Origin: Achromobacter pulmonis
Lineage (GTDB): Bacteria > Pseudomonadota > Gammaproteobacteria > Burkholderiales > Burkholderiaceae_B
Length of the DNA: 57,696 nucleotides
Direction of reading: 5' to 3'
Assembly: GCF_002885955.2 (NCBI RefSeq)
Contig: NZ_POQS01000001.1
Span: forward strand, 602,107-659,802
Position 1 is the stretch's first letter, and every line of letters starts with the position of its first letter. A program made the position numbers and the translations under genes. The notes below the pieces were generated by a model. The model was not told the DNA's origin and did not search any database. It worked only from the letters and a program-made list of their open reading frames with translations. Positions 1 to 8,128 of the stretch are shown here, in pieces.

Positions 1-43
1 GCCCACCATATACGGCGCTAAAAACACACAGGAGACAAACACC

Positions 44-1060
44 ATGCAACCGACCACCGCCCGCCCGCGGCCCGTCCGCCCCAACCCCATGCGCCGCGCC
101 CTTGCGGCGCTGGCCCTGGGCGCCTGCGCGCTGGGTCTCGTCCCACAGCCGGCGCGCGCCGCCGCCTTCCCCGAACGCCCGATAAAAATGATCGTCCCGT
201 TCGGCCCCGGTACCACCACCGACACCGTGTCCCGCATGCTGGCCGACGCCATGTCCAAATCGCTGGGACAACCCGTCATCATCGAAAACCGCGCCGGCGC
301 CGGCGGCTCCATCGGCACCGAACTCGTCGCCCGCGCCCCGGCCGACGGCTACACCCTGGTCATGGGCACGGTCGGCACGCACGCCATCAACAAAGCCCTC
401 TATCCCAAGCTCGGCTACGACCCCTTGCGCGACTTCAAGCCGGTCGCGCTGGTCGGCTACACCCCGACCCTGCTGGTGGTCGGCGCCGGCTCGCCGGTAC
501 GCAGCCTCCAGGACCTGGCGGCCGCCGCCGCCAAACCCGGCGGCATCAGCTTCGCCTCCGCCGGCACCGGCACCTCCGGCCACCTGGCCGGCGAACTGCT
601 CAAGTCGCGCCTGGGCGGCACCATGGTGCACATCCCCTACAAAGAAGGCAGCCAAGCCCTGACCGACGTCATGTCCGGCCAGACCCAGTTCATGTTCTAC
701 CACCCGCTGGCCGTGCTGCCGCACATCAAGTCCGGCAAGATGCGCGCGCTCGGCACCTCCGTCATGCGCCGCAGCGCCTCCGCGCCGGACGTGCCCACCA
801 TCGCCGAACAGCTGGGCGGCGAATTCGACCTGCAGGCCTGGTTCATGCTGTACGCCCCCGCCGCCACGCCCGCTCCCGTCCTGCAAACCCTGCGCGACTC
901 CGCCGCCGCGGCGCTGTCCAGCCCGGACATCGTCGCCAAGCTCGAAGCCCAGGGCCTGGAGAAAAGCGACGTCACCATGAGCGGCATCGACAAATTCGGC
1001 CAGGACGAACTGGATAAATGGTCGAACCTGATCCGGCAATCGGGAGCGCAGGCGAATTGA
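44..1060 (+). CDS. Bug-family tripartite tricarboxylate receptor (periplasmic binding protein)
   Basis: Encodes 338 residues of the Bug/TctC extracytoplasmic solute receptor family, which bind small carboxylates or related organic acids in the periplasm. A long basic N-terminus is followed by a hydrophobic stretch (about residues 17-39) ending ARA-AA, a secretion signal. The mature part opens with the family pattern FPERPIKMIVPFGPG and continues with IENRAGAGGSIGTE and VHIPYKEG..ALTDVMSGQ, all typical of Bug proteins. An AGGAGA ribosome site lies at about 30-35, ahead of the ATG at 44; a later Met at residue 16 is an alternative start. No transporter membrane genes adjoin it, so it is an orphan receptor with unknown ligand. 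The family call is firm, the substrate is not inferable. Confidence 0.9.
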   Translation: MQPTTARPRPVRPNPMRRALAALALGACALGLVPQPARAAAFPERPIKMIVPFGPGTTTDTVSRMLADAMSKSLGQPVIIENRAGAGGSIGTELVARAPADGYTLVMGTVGTHAINKALYPKLGYDPLRDFKPVALVGYTPTLLVVGAGSPVRSLQDLAAAAAKPGGISFASAGTGTSGHLAGELLKSRLGGTMVHIPYKEGSQALTDVMSGQTQFMFYHPLAVLPHIKSGKMRALGTSVMRRSASAPDVPTIAEQLGGEFDLQAWFMLYAPAATPAPVLQTLRDSAAAALSSPDIVAKLEAQGLEKSDVTMSGIDKFGQDELDKWSNLIRQSGAQAN

Positions 1061-1085
1061 GGATCGCGGCGGTGCGAACGGGGGT

Positions 1086-2054
1086 TCAGAAACGCGGAGG
1101 TGCGGAAGCATCGTCCGCCCCGCTACGCCCACCGCCTTGCACGAAGTATTCGCTCACGGCGCGCACATCGCCCGCGGTGAGCGTTCCCGCCAGATACCGG
1201 ATTTTCAAACCCGCCTGCAGATACGCATAACGCGCCCGCGCCAGATTCCGCAGCGCGTCGAAGTAGCGCTGCTCCGCGTCCAGGACGTCCGCGTTGACCC
1301 GCTCCCCGCTCGCGACGCTTTTTCTCATGGCCAAGATCAGCTCGCGTGCCGAAGCGGCAGCGAGTCGATAAGCCTTCAACTTGGCCGCGCTGCTGTTGTG
1401 GAGGTTGAACTGCCTGCGCAGGTCATTGAGCACTTCCAACGCCTTGGCCTCGCTCTCCAAGCGCAGGCGCTCCTTGTTGTCTACCGCCTGCCTGAGCGCC
1501 GCCGAGGTGCCCCCTCCCGAGAAAATCGGGATGCTCACCTGCAGACCGATCGAACTCGTCATAGCCTGCTGCGCGCGACTGTTGGCGAGGTGGGAGGTTT
1601 CCCTCGCCGCACTGAGCTGGGCGGTGACCCTGGGCATATGGCCTGCCCGCGCCCTGCCGATCATGCGATCCGCGGCGTCCACGGCGTGGCGCAGCGCGGC
1701 CAGTTCTGCGTTGCCCGCCAGGGCCGTCCGGCGTCAATAGGCAAAATCTCCCGGTTCCAGCGGCGCCACGACGAAACCCCGGCCCAAGGGGTCCAGGTCC
1801 TGCGCCCGGACCTCCCTGCCCACCAGCGCAGCCAATGCCTGCAACGCCACATCCAGGCCGTCCCGGGCCTCGATCTCCTGCGCCAAGGCCAGGTCGAATC
1901 GGGCCTGGGTTTCCAGCACGTCGGTGCGGTTGCCTTCGCCCGCGGTAAGCCAACGCTCATTACGCAGCTTCTCCGCCTCGTAGGCGCGCTTCTGCGCACG
2001 GACCAGGTCGATCTGGTCGACGGCATACAGCGCGTTCATATAGGCCTGCGCCAC
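1086..2054 (-). pseudogene. TolC-family outer membrane efflux protein, decayed remnant
   Basis: The reverse strand encodes about 320 residues resembling the C-terminal two thirds of a TolC-type outer-membrane channel (type I secretion/efflux): long heptad-like helices with VDQIDLVRAQKRAYEAEKLR, VGLQVSIPIFSGGGT-like beta-strand signature and a C-terminal ARARYAYLQAGLKI. Two defects are visible. First, a TGA at 1734-1736 interrupts a frame that is otherwise continuous on both sides (same frame, no indel); the replaced codon may have been Trp. Second, the N-terminal region with the signal peptide is missing: upstream of 2054 the homology ends within tens of bases. Typical family length is about 430-480 residues. 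It is therefore a broken gene, possibly the last relic of a type I secretion locus. Confidence 0.75.
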
Positions 2055-2155
2055 TCTGCTGGACCATGTTGGCTGACTGGTCCGGGAGTGACCGTCCGTC
2101 TATGCTCCATAGTCTTGAGAGAAAATCATTGTCCAGAAAGAATACTTTTTCATAT

Positions 2156-2422
2156 TCATTCCAGCCCCAAATTCGCCCGACGCGCGTTACGAATTTCTCT
2201 GTACAAGAAAATTATGTCCCGATGATCAAATGACTTTTTATAAGCGAGAGAAAGAGCGCCCATTTCTATGTTAGCTGACGGTGCTTCCCTAAGGTCCCCA
2301 GTAGCTATCTCCAGTTCTTCGGACTCTTTCCACGCCTCAGGGTATTTGGCTTTCAAATAGGCAATAGCTTCCGCGACTTCTTCATCAGACCATTCGTAGG
2401 GAACCCAACCATCGGCTTGCAT
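2156..2422 (-). CDS. small protein of unknown function, paralog of the gene at 3529-3822
   Basis: An 88-residue acidic protein I do not recognise. It starts at ATG 2422 with a good AGGAG site five to six bases upstream. It shares a pattern with the 97-residue protein at 3529-3822: WSDEEV..AI..LK...PEAW.E.EELE.ATGDL in the N-terminal half and FDHRDIIFLY..IRNARR..LGL at the C-terminus, which is strong evidence that both are real genes and paralogs. No signal peptide or membrane segment is seen. It lies downstream of, and on the same strand as, the duplicated-domain gene at 2825-3517, with a 402-bp gap. The pairing suggests a small multi-copy module (for example a partner or immunity-like protein), but function is unknown. 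Confidence 0.65.
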   Translation of the reverse strand: MQADGWVPYEWSDEEVAEAIAYLKAKYPEAWKESEELEIATGDLREAPSANIEMGALSLAYKKSFDHRDIIFLYREIRNARRANLGLE

Positions 2423-2824
2423 GATTTTTCTCCTAATCTTACGGAGCGCATTCTTCGCCCTTACCTTCTGTCACCCGACGTGCACACTGCGCCTCACTGC
2501 AAACTTTTTTATCTTTCCTGTCATCCAACATTGCTCTCGGAGCACACAGCAATACATCGGCGAATAAGTCTTATCCCCGTACAAACGCACTTGCGTGATG
2601 TTGACGCGTCATTAAGACGAGTCTTGGGATATTTCCTCAAGTGCTATGAGCGATGAGAAATAATTGAAGTTCACAAGCACTACGCTGTATCGGCAGGATA
2701 CTGCCCGTTGATACAGTCGGACCAGCATGACGCTGGAACATATCTAAGACAAATCTCGACACCCGGGGCGCAGCATCAATCTCTTGCGGGTGCAATCGAC
2801 CTGCTCTTTGTGAGCGGCCGCCAG
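2423..2824. other. 402-bp intergenic stretch without a supported gene
   Basis: AT-richer than its surroundings. It holds the ribosome site for the 88-residue gene and presumably its promoter, plus an imperfect hairpin at about 2686-2715 (arms TGTATC-GGCAG / CTGCC-GATACA with a small bulge). Short open frames here show no coding character. Confidence 0.5.
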
Positions 2825-3517
2825 CTACTCATCGCCCAAACCCGTAAAAAACGGGTCGTCCGAAGCGACCATGACTACGTTGCCCGCAGTCCTCTCAGCC
2901 AGCATATGTTCCACAATGGAGGAGTTCTTGCCGTCCGCGACGCCAAGAATCCGAGATTCGTACTGCGGATCTCCTGGCATTTTGGCCGCCTGATACTTCC
3001 AGTACGAATGGAATTCCTGTGTTGAAACCAATCGAATACTTCTGGTATTCAACCACTCCTGAACTTCCAACCCGATCTTCGATCGGCTGAGTTCATAGGC
3101 AACGACATCCGTCATTTCAACTACGAATCCGTCTTTATCGGCCTGCATGACCAATTGGTCCAGGATTGCGGCGCCGCCGATGAACAAGGCTCCTTCTACA
3201 AAATCCAGGTTCAACAGTAGCGTTTTCTTTATTTCGCGGTTGCCCGGTATCGGAACGCCCATCAGCATGCTCTGCTGATGCCGCCAGTATTCGTGGAACA
3301 CCCGCGTCGAGCTAATCCGAACCTTGTTGTCAAACAACCATTCCTGGACATTGAGTCCAATTTTCGACCGGCTCAATTCATAGGCGACGACGTCCGTCGC
3401 CTCCAGTTCGTAGCCATCCTGATGGGCGCGTACGGCCACTTCATCCAGATATGCGGCTCCAGCGGTATGCCAGCCGTTTTCCAGAAAGCTGGTTCTCAAA
3501 AGCAGGATTTTTCTCAT
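2825..3517 (-). CDS. unknown protein with a tandemly duplicated ~80-residue domain
   Basis: A 230-residue protein beginning at ATG 3517 (MRKILLLRTSF). Residues about 3-81 and 98-176 are two copies of one domain: both carry the identical block TDVVAYELSRSKIGL (residues 41-55 and 136-150), followed by .VQEWL......R..ST..FH.YW. A roughly 50-residue tail follows the second copy. There is no signal peptide or transmembrane segment. The spacing of hydrophobic strand, G..L/A helix, TDVVAYEL and EWL...I..V is faintly like degenerate PIN-like domains found in some large secreted proteins, but this is only an impression. It starts 11 bp after the stop of the paralogous small gene at 3529-3822, so the two are probably co-transcribed. 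Function unknown. Confidence 0.7.
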   Translation of the reverse strand: MRKILLLRTSFLENGWHTAGAAYLDEVAVRAHQDGYELEATDVVAYELSRSKIGLNVQEWLFDNKVRISSTRVFHEYWRHQQSMLMGVPIPGNREIKKTLLLNLDFVEGALFIGGAAILDQLVMQADKDGFVVEMTDVVAYELSRSKIGLEVQEWLNTRSIRLVSTQEFHSYWKYQAAKMPGDPQYESRILGVADGKNSSIVEHMLAERTAGNVVMVASDDPFFTGLGDE

Positions 3518-3528
3518 CGCATGGACGC

Positions 3529-3822
3529 CTAATCCAGACCCAGGTCCTTGCGACGTGCCCGGCGCACGCATCCGAGCAGCCAGATCACGTCGCGATGATC
3601 GAAGCGGCCTCCGTAAACGTCCATCAACTCGGCGAATTCGCAGATCGCCTCGCGAGTATCCAGAAGCTCGCCGGTCGTGCGCTCCAGGTGCTCCAGCCTC
3701 TCCCATTCCTGGGGGATGCGGCGCTTCAGGTGCGCGACGGCGGCCACGATTTCTTCCTCGGACCACGCATGCGGTTTCCAGGTGTCGGTTTTTTCCTGGG
3801 TGTCTTCCAGATCGTTGTCCAT
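3529..3822 (-). CDS. small protein of unknown function, paralog of the gene at 2156-2422
   Basis: A 97-residue acidic protein starting at ATG 3822 with an AGAGAGG ribosome site. It matches the 88-residue neighbour in W SEEEI..A..HLKRR.P.EWE.LE.LE..TGEL and FDHRDVIWLL..VRRARRKDLGL. It is first in a likely operon with the duplicated-domain gene (11-bp gap). The arrangement small gene, double-domain gene, small paralog suggests that the two protein types work together. I recognise no family; nothing indicates an enzyme or secretion signal. Confidence 0.65.
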   Translation of the reverse strand: MDNDLEDTQEKTDTWKPHAWSEEEIVAAVAHLKRRIPQEWERLEHLERTTGELLDTREAICEFAELMDVYGGRFDHRDVIWLLGCVRRARRKDLGLD

Positions 3823-3935
3823 GTCGGACCTCTCTACAGAGCGCTGCGGGAGCGAACGATCTTATTCATAGCCGCTTGAAGTCCATATGCCCGCGACGCG
3901 CTTTTCAGACGCGTCCGGAACGGCTATCGCGGCAG

Positions 3936-3967
3936 GCCGGCGCCATTGCAGCGCCGGCTTTGTTTTC
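3936..3967 (+). terminator. hairpin with T-rich tail at the 3' side of the yhhQ-like gene
   Basis: Perfect 8-bp stem GCCGGCGC / GCGCCGGC with a 7-base loop, followed on the + strand by TTTGTTTTC. The T tract makes it terminator-like for rightward transcription; the leftward yhhQ-like gene ends inside the T tract, so for that gene it is only a 3' hairpin. Confidence 0.45.
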
Positions 3968-4520
3968 AGGCGTTGGCCGGTTTGGCCAGGTTCCACATCA
4001 GGGCGCGGAACGGCGCCAGCATGCTGACGTTGACCGCCAGCTTGACCGCCAGGTCGCCCAGCATCCAGGTGACCCAGGGCGCGCCGGTGGCGGCGAAGGC
4101 GACGCTGAAGAACACGGCGGTGTCGAGCATGGCGCCCAGCGTGCCGGAGACCAGCGGCGCGCGCCACCAGCGCTGGTCGCGCATGCGGTCGAAGACCTGG
4201 ATGTCGGCCAACTGCGCGCAGATATAGGCTAGGCCCGAGGCCAGCGCGATGCGCGGCGACGCCACCCATACCGATACGATCAGCGCAGCGGCGAAGCCGC
4301 ACCAGGCCACGCGGCGCGCGGCCGCGGGACCGAAGCGGCGGTTCAGCAGGTCGGTGACCAGGAACGCCACCGGGTAGGACAGCCCACCCCAGGTCAGCCA
4401 GTCGTTGAGCGGCACCTGGACCAGGATGTTCGAGCCCACCACCACCAGCAGCATGCACAGCACGGCGATGCCGAACTGCGTGCGGCTCATGGCCGGAAAG
4501 CGTCGCGCCGCCGTGCTCAT
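3966..4520 (-). CDS. VUT/YhhQ family transporter (queuosine precursor type)
   Basis: A 184-residue integral membrane protein with about five to six hydrophobic segments, matching the VUT family (YhhQ, formerly DUF165). Members import queuosine precursors (preQ0/preQ1, queuine) for tRNA modification. Seen features: N-terminal segment VLCMLLVVVGSNILVQVPL, then GGLSYPVAFLVTDLLNRRFG, a family hallmark, the segment ALASGLAYICAQLADIQVFDRMR and the W..PLVSGTLGAMLDTAVFF motif. The ATG at 4520 overlaps the proC stop by four bases (ATGA), so the two are translationally coupled. Function by family; the exact substrate is inferred. Confidence 0.8.
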   Translation of the reverse strand: MSTAARRFPAMSRTQFGIAVLCMLLVVVGSNILVQVPLNDWLTWGGLSYPVAFLVTDLLNRRFGPAAARRVAWCGFAAALIVSVWVASPRIALASGLAYICAQLADIQVFDRMRDQRWWRAPLVSGTLGAMLDTAVFFSVAFAATGAPWVTWMLGDLAVKLAVNVSMLAPFRALMWNLAKPANA

Positions 4521-5350
4521 TTGCCGAACTCCTGCGCCAGCTCGCGCGAGCGCCGCGCGGCCGCGGTCATGGCGTCTTCCACGATGCCGGCGAAGCCCGC
4601 GGCGCCGAAGGCGTCGAGCGCGGCGGCGGTGGTGCCGCCCTTGGACGTGACGCGTTCGCGCAGCGTGGACAACGGCTCGGACGATTCGGCGGCCAGGCGC
4701 GTGGCGCCGGCCAGCGTGCCCAGGGCCAGCTGCTTGGCCTGCTCGGCCGTCAGCCCGACCTTCTGGCCGCCGGCGACCAGCGCCTCCAGGAACAGGAAGA
4801 CATAGGCCGGGCCGCTGCCAGACAGCGCCGTTACGCCATCGAGCGCGGCGTCGTCCTTGACCCAGACCACCTCGCCCACGCTGGACAGCAGTTCGGCCGC
4901 CAGTTCGCGGTCGGCCTGGCCGACGCCGTCGAGCGCGGCCAGCCCGGTCATGCCCGCGCCCACCAGAGCCGGCGTGTTGGGCATGCAGCGCACCAGGCGC
5001 TTGAACGGCGCCTCGGGCGTGCCCAGCCAGCCGGCCAGCGTGTCGGCGCGGATGCCGGCCGCGACGCTTACCACCAAAGTGTCTTCGCGCAACCACTGAC
5101 GCGTGGAAGCCACAACGTCTTTCATGTTCTGTGGCTTGACAGCGAAAACCCATACGCGGGCGCGCGCGAGGGCCTCATCGGGGGCCGTCGCGGTGGTCAT
5201 GCCGCGGGCCTGCCAGGCGGCATGGGCCTCCTGGTTTATGTCAATGACATGGACGCGGTCGGCGGCGCATACTTTGCCCGCCAGGCCAGATGCCAGGGCG
5301 GCCGCCATATTGCCGCCACCAATGAACGCAATCGAAAGTTCGTTTTTCAT
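4517..5350 (-). CDS. proC: pyrroline-5-carboxylate reductase
   Basis: A 277-residue cytoplasmic enzyme that reduces pyrroline-5-carboxylate to proline with NAD(P)H, the last step of proline synthesis. The N-terminal Rossmann motif IAFIGGGNMAAALASGL (residues 7-23) binds the cofactor. VFAVKPQ, RCMPNTPALVGAGMT and the C-terminal signature ALSGSGPAYVFLFLEAL with VTSKGGTTAAALDAF are diagnostic. Length matches the family (about 270). It is followed by the overlapping YhhQ-type gene. It diverges from ugpB across about 190 bp that must hold both promoters. Confidence 0.95.
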   Translation of the reverse strand: MKNELSIAFIGGGNMAAALASGLAGKVCAADRVHVIDINQEAHAAWQARGMTTATAPDEALARARVWVFAVKPQNMKDVVASTRQWLREDTLVVSVAAGIRADTLAGWLGTPEAPFKRLVRCMPNTPALVGAGMTGLAALDGVGQADRELAAELLSSVGEVVWVKDDAALDGVTALSGSGPAYVFLFLEALVAGGQKVGLTAEQAKQLALGTLAGATRLAAESSEPLSTLRERVTSKGGTTAAALDAFGAAGFAGIVEDAMTAAARRSRELAQEFGK

Positions 5351-5460
5351 AGCCGGCGATTGTAATCGGTAGTTCCCGTAGGGGAAAAAAGGAAAAATGT
5401 TCGTTCGCGCCTAAAACGCGCAATTTGACAGGCGTTTAGAGTGATGTGAAAGTCACGGTT

Positions 5461-5478
5461 TTGTCACAAACAATTCAT
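5461..5478 (+). promoter_or_regulatory. possible PhoB binding site (Pho box) upstream of ugpB
   Basis: Two 7-mers, TTGTCAC at 5461-5467 and AATTCAT at 5472-5478, are spaced by the AT-rich AAAC, giving the 11-bp phase of a Pho box (consensus CTGTCAT-N4-CTGTCAT). A further AAGTCAC lies 10 bp upstream at 5451. Match is partial (about 9 of 14). The ugp operon is a known Pho regulon member in E. coli, which raises the prior. Weak by sequence alone. Confidence 0.3.
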
Positions 5479-5544
5479 AAGGTGTCGTGTTTTTCGTGCC
5501 CGGACACCCCGGTCGCAACACGCCCAACCTGGAGGAACCTCTCT

Positions 5545-6858
5545 ATGCGATCCCACCGTATTGCCTTAACTTTTGCCGCCATCATGACGGCTTTTGCCGG
5601 CGCCTCGGCGCAGGCAGCCACCGAGATCCAGTTCTGGCACTCGATGGAAGGCGCCCTGGGCGACCGGGTGAACGGCCTTGTCGAAGAGTTCAACAAGAAA
5701 AACCCCGATTACCAGGTCAAGGCAGTTTACAAGGGCAACTACGGTGAATCCATGAACGCCGGCATCGCCGCGTTCCGCGCCGGCAATGCGCCCGACATCC
5801 TCCAGGTGTTCGAAGTCGGCACCGCCACCATGATGTACGCCAAGGGCGCCATCAAGCCGGTGCAGCAGATGTCCGAGGAAGCCGGCAACCCGATCGATCC
5901 GAAGGAATTCATCGGCGCCGTGGCCGGCTACTATTCGTCGGCCGACGGCAAGCTGGTGTCGATGCCCTTCAACAGCTCGACCGTGGTGTTCTACTACAAC
6001 AAGGACGCCTTCAAGAAGGCCGGCCTGGACGCCGACAATCCGCCCAAGACCTGGGAAGAACTGGCCGCCGCCGGCCAGAAGCTGAAGGCCGCCGGCCAGG
6101 AATGCGGCTACACCACCTCGTGGCCGTCGTGGGTCCAGCTGGAGACGTTCTCGGCCTGGCACAACGTGCCGTACGCCACCAAGGACAACGGCTTCGGCGG
6201 CCTGGACGCGCGCCTGGCGGTCAACACCCCGCTGCACGTGCGCCACCTGGACAACCTGGCCAAGCTCGCCAAGGACGGCATCTTCATGTACGGCGGGCGC
6301 GGCGACGAGCCGAACTCGCTCTTCATCAGCGGCAAGTGCGCCATGATCACCGGCTCGTCGGGCCTGCGCGCCAACATCGCGAAGAACGCCAAGTTCGAAT
6401 TCGGCACCTCGACCCTGCCCTACTACGCCGACGTGCAGGGCGCGCCGCAGAACACCATCATCGGCGGCGCCTCGCTTTGGGTCTTCGCCAACAAGAAGCC
6501 GGAAACCTACAAGGGCGTGACCGCGTTCTTCAAGTTCCTGGCCAGCCCGGAAATCGCCGCCCGCTGGCACCAGCAGACCGGCTACGTGCCCGTCACCAAG
6601 GCCGCCTACGAGCTGACCAAGAAGGAAGGCTTCTACGACAAGAACCCGGGCACCGAAGTCGGCGTCAAGCAGCTCAACGTCGAGACCACCGCGCAGTCGC
6701 GCGGCCTGCGCCTGGGCTTCCTGCCGCAGATCCGCGAGATCGAAGACGCCGAAATCGAACGCATCGTGTCGGGCAAGGTCTCGGCCAAGGACGGCGCGGA
6801 GAACATCGTCAAGCGCGGCAACGAGCTGCTGGAAAAGTTCGAGAAGAGTGTAAAGTAA
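5545..6858 (+). CDS. ugpB: sn-glycerol-3-phosphate ABC transporter, periplasmic binding protein
   Basis: A 437-residue periplasmic binding protein of ABC family CUT1, feeding glycerol-3-phosphate or its diesters to UgpAEC. The ATG at 5545 has GGAGG at 5531-5535; an earlier in-frame Met at 5446 would put 33 unlikely residues before the signal peptide. The signal peptide is MRSHRIALTFAAIMTAFAGA ending AQA, then ATEIQFWHSMEGALGDRVN, the UgpB signature of substrate-binding residues. Further family landmarks are MPFNSSTVVFYYNKDAFKKAG, ITGSSGLR and GGASLWVF. Length matches E. coli UgpB (438). First gene of ugpBAEC; the 370-bp gap to ugpA contains two hairpin structures that may raise binding-protein mRNA over permease mRNA. 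Confidence 0.95.
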   Translation: MRSHRIALTFAAIMTAFAGASAQAATEIQFWHSMEGALGDRVNGLVEEFNKKNPDYQVKAVYKGNYGESMNAGIAAFRAGNAPDILQVFEVGTATMMYAKGAIKPVQQMSEEAGNPIDPKEFIGAVAGYYSSADGKLVSMPFNSSTVVFYYNKDAFKKAGLDADNPPKTWEELAAAGQKLKAAGQECGYTTSWPSWVQLETFSAWHNVPYATKDNGFGGLDARLAVNTPLHVRHLDNLAKLAKDGIFMYGGRGDEPNSLFISGKCAMITGSSGLRANIAKNAKFEFGTSTLPYYADVQGAPQNTIIGGASLWVFANKKPETYKGVTAFFKFLASPEIAARWHQQTGYVPVTKAAYELTKKEGFYDKNPGTEVGVKQLNVETTAQSRGLRLGFLPQIREIEDAEIERIVSGKVSAKDGAENIVKRGNELLEKFEKSVK

Positions 6859-6945
6859 CGCCCCTCTGAATTGCCGGCCCGGTTCTGTCAATCGGTATTT
6901 TCCATGCCGTAACAAGGACTTGGGCCATTCAGCACCACGCAGTAC

Positions 6946-6982
6946 AAGGCTTAAGGCCCTGCTTTTCTGGGGCTTTAAGCCT
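6946..6982 (+). terminator. intra-operon hairpin 3' of ugpB
   Basis: AGGCTTAAGGCCC pairs with GGGGCTTTAAGCCT across a short loop, a stem of about 12 bp with one imperfection. Such hairpins behind binding-protein genes commonly attenuate or protect mRNA. No strong T tract follows, so a partial terminator or stability element is more likely than a full stop. Confidence 0.5.
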
Positions 6983-7017
6983 GTCGCATTTTATGAAGAC
7001 GGTTTCAGGCGGCGGTT

Positions 7018-7190
7018 AGGGCCTGTTCACACTAAAAGGAGCCACGCATAAGTACCCAAATGAGCGACTATCAAGGCGCGAAGCGCAGTCGTGGCAGGTC
7101 CCCGGCGAGCATTCGCAACGCGGAGAGGCGCTCATTTGGATACTTACCCTTCGGGCCTGTGCGTGGCTCCTTTTAGTGTGGACAGGCCCT
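7018..7190. repeat. 173-bp inverted-repeat (MITE-like) element between ugpB and ugpA
   Basis: Outer arms 7018-7048 and 7160-7190 (31 bp, beginning AGGGCCTGTTCACACTAAAA) are complementary with one mismatch. A second arm pair, about 7049-7066 and 7130-7147, is complementary with one mismatch, separated from the outer right arm by a short insert. The centre (about 7067-7129) is non-coding. Flanks GGCGGTT (7011-7017) and AACCGCC (7195-7201) extend the palindrome. The form fits a miniature transposable or palindromic repeat element without a transposase, and it would fold into a long hairpin in the ugp mRNA. Confidence 0.7.
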
Positions 7191-7228
7191 AATCCAACCG
7201 CCGTTTTTGTGTACCTTGGGTTCCCCCT

Positions 7229-8110
7229 ATGGAAAAACGCGTTGTATTCGGGCACAAGACCCTGCCCTATCTGCTGCTCCTGCCGCAGATTGCCATTACG
7301 GTGGTCTTCTTCTTCCTGCCCGCCGGACAAGCCATGTGGCAGTCCATGCGGCTCGAAGACGCCTTCGGCCTGTCCTCCGAATTCGTCGGGCTGGATAATT
7401 TCATCGACCTGTTCTCGCAACAGGCGTATCTCGATTCCTTCCGCGTCACCGCGGTGTTCTCCATCCTCGTGGCGGTGGTGGGCCTGGGCGTGTCGCTGCT
7501 GCTGGCCGTCATGGCCGACCGCGTCATCCGCGGCGCCGGTCTCTACAAGACGCTGCTGATCTGGCCCTACGCCGTGGCGCCCGCCGTGGTCGGCGTGCTG
7601 TGGCTGTTCCTGTTTTCGCCTTCCGTCGGCATCCTGGCCGTGGCGCTGCGCCACGCCGGCGTCGACTGGAACCCGCGCCTGGACGGCAACCAGGCCATGC
7701 TGCTGGTGCTGATCGCCGCGGTATGGAAGCAGGTCTCGTACAACTTCCTGTTCTTCCTGGCCGGCCTGCAGTCGATTCCGCGCTCGCTCATCGAAGCCGC
7801 CGCGATCGACGGCGCCAGCCCGGCGCGCCGCTTCTGGAGCATCGTGTTCCCGCTGCTGTCGCCCACCACCTTCTTCCTGCTGGTGGTCAACATCATCTAC
7901 GCCTTCTTCGACACCTTCGCCGTCGTCGACACGACCACGCAGGGCGGTCCCGGCACGTCGACCTCGATCCTGGTCTACAAGGTGTACAGCGACGGCTTCC
8001 GCGGCCTGGATCTCGGCTCGTCCGCGGCCCAGTCGGTGGTGCTGATGTTCATTGTGATTGCCTTGACGGTCGTGCAGTTCCGCTACGTCGACCGCAAAGT
8101 GCAGTATTGA
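7229..8110 (+). CDS. ugpA: sn-glycerol-3-phosphate ABC transporter, permease A
   Basis: A 293-residue inner-membrane permease with six hydrophobic segments, starting [20 protein letters not shown]. The cytoplasmic EAA loop that docks to the ATPase is seen as [24 protein letters not shown] (about residues 191-214). The periplasmic signature [20 protein letters not shown] is typical of CUT1 permeases. Length equals E. coli UgpA (295). It is translated with ugpE (18-bp gap). The ribosome site before ATG 7229 is weak, and the upstream inverted repeat could further reduce its expression relative to ugpB. Confidence 0.93.
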   Translation: MEKRVVFGHKTLPYLLLLPQIAITVVFFFLPAGQAMWQSMRLEDAFGLSSEFVGLDNFIDLFSQQAYLDSFRVTAVFSILVAVVGLGVSLLLAVMADRVIRGAGLYKTLLIWPYAVAPAVVGVLWLFLFSPSVGILAVALRHAGVDWNPRLDGNQAMLLVLIAAVWKQVSYNFLFFLAGLQSIPRSLIEAAAIDGASPARRFWSIVFPLLSPTTFFLLVVNIIYAFFDTFAVVDTTTQGGPGTSTSILVYKVYSDGFRGLDLGSSAAQSVVLMFIVIALTVVQFRYVDRKVQY

Positions 8111-8128
8111 TTTTCGAGGCTGATAACA

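Noticed and set aside
5566..6915. A 449-codon open frame antisense to ugpB
   Set aside because: Same high-GC shadow effect; no domain features, and the sense frame is a clear UgpB.
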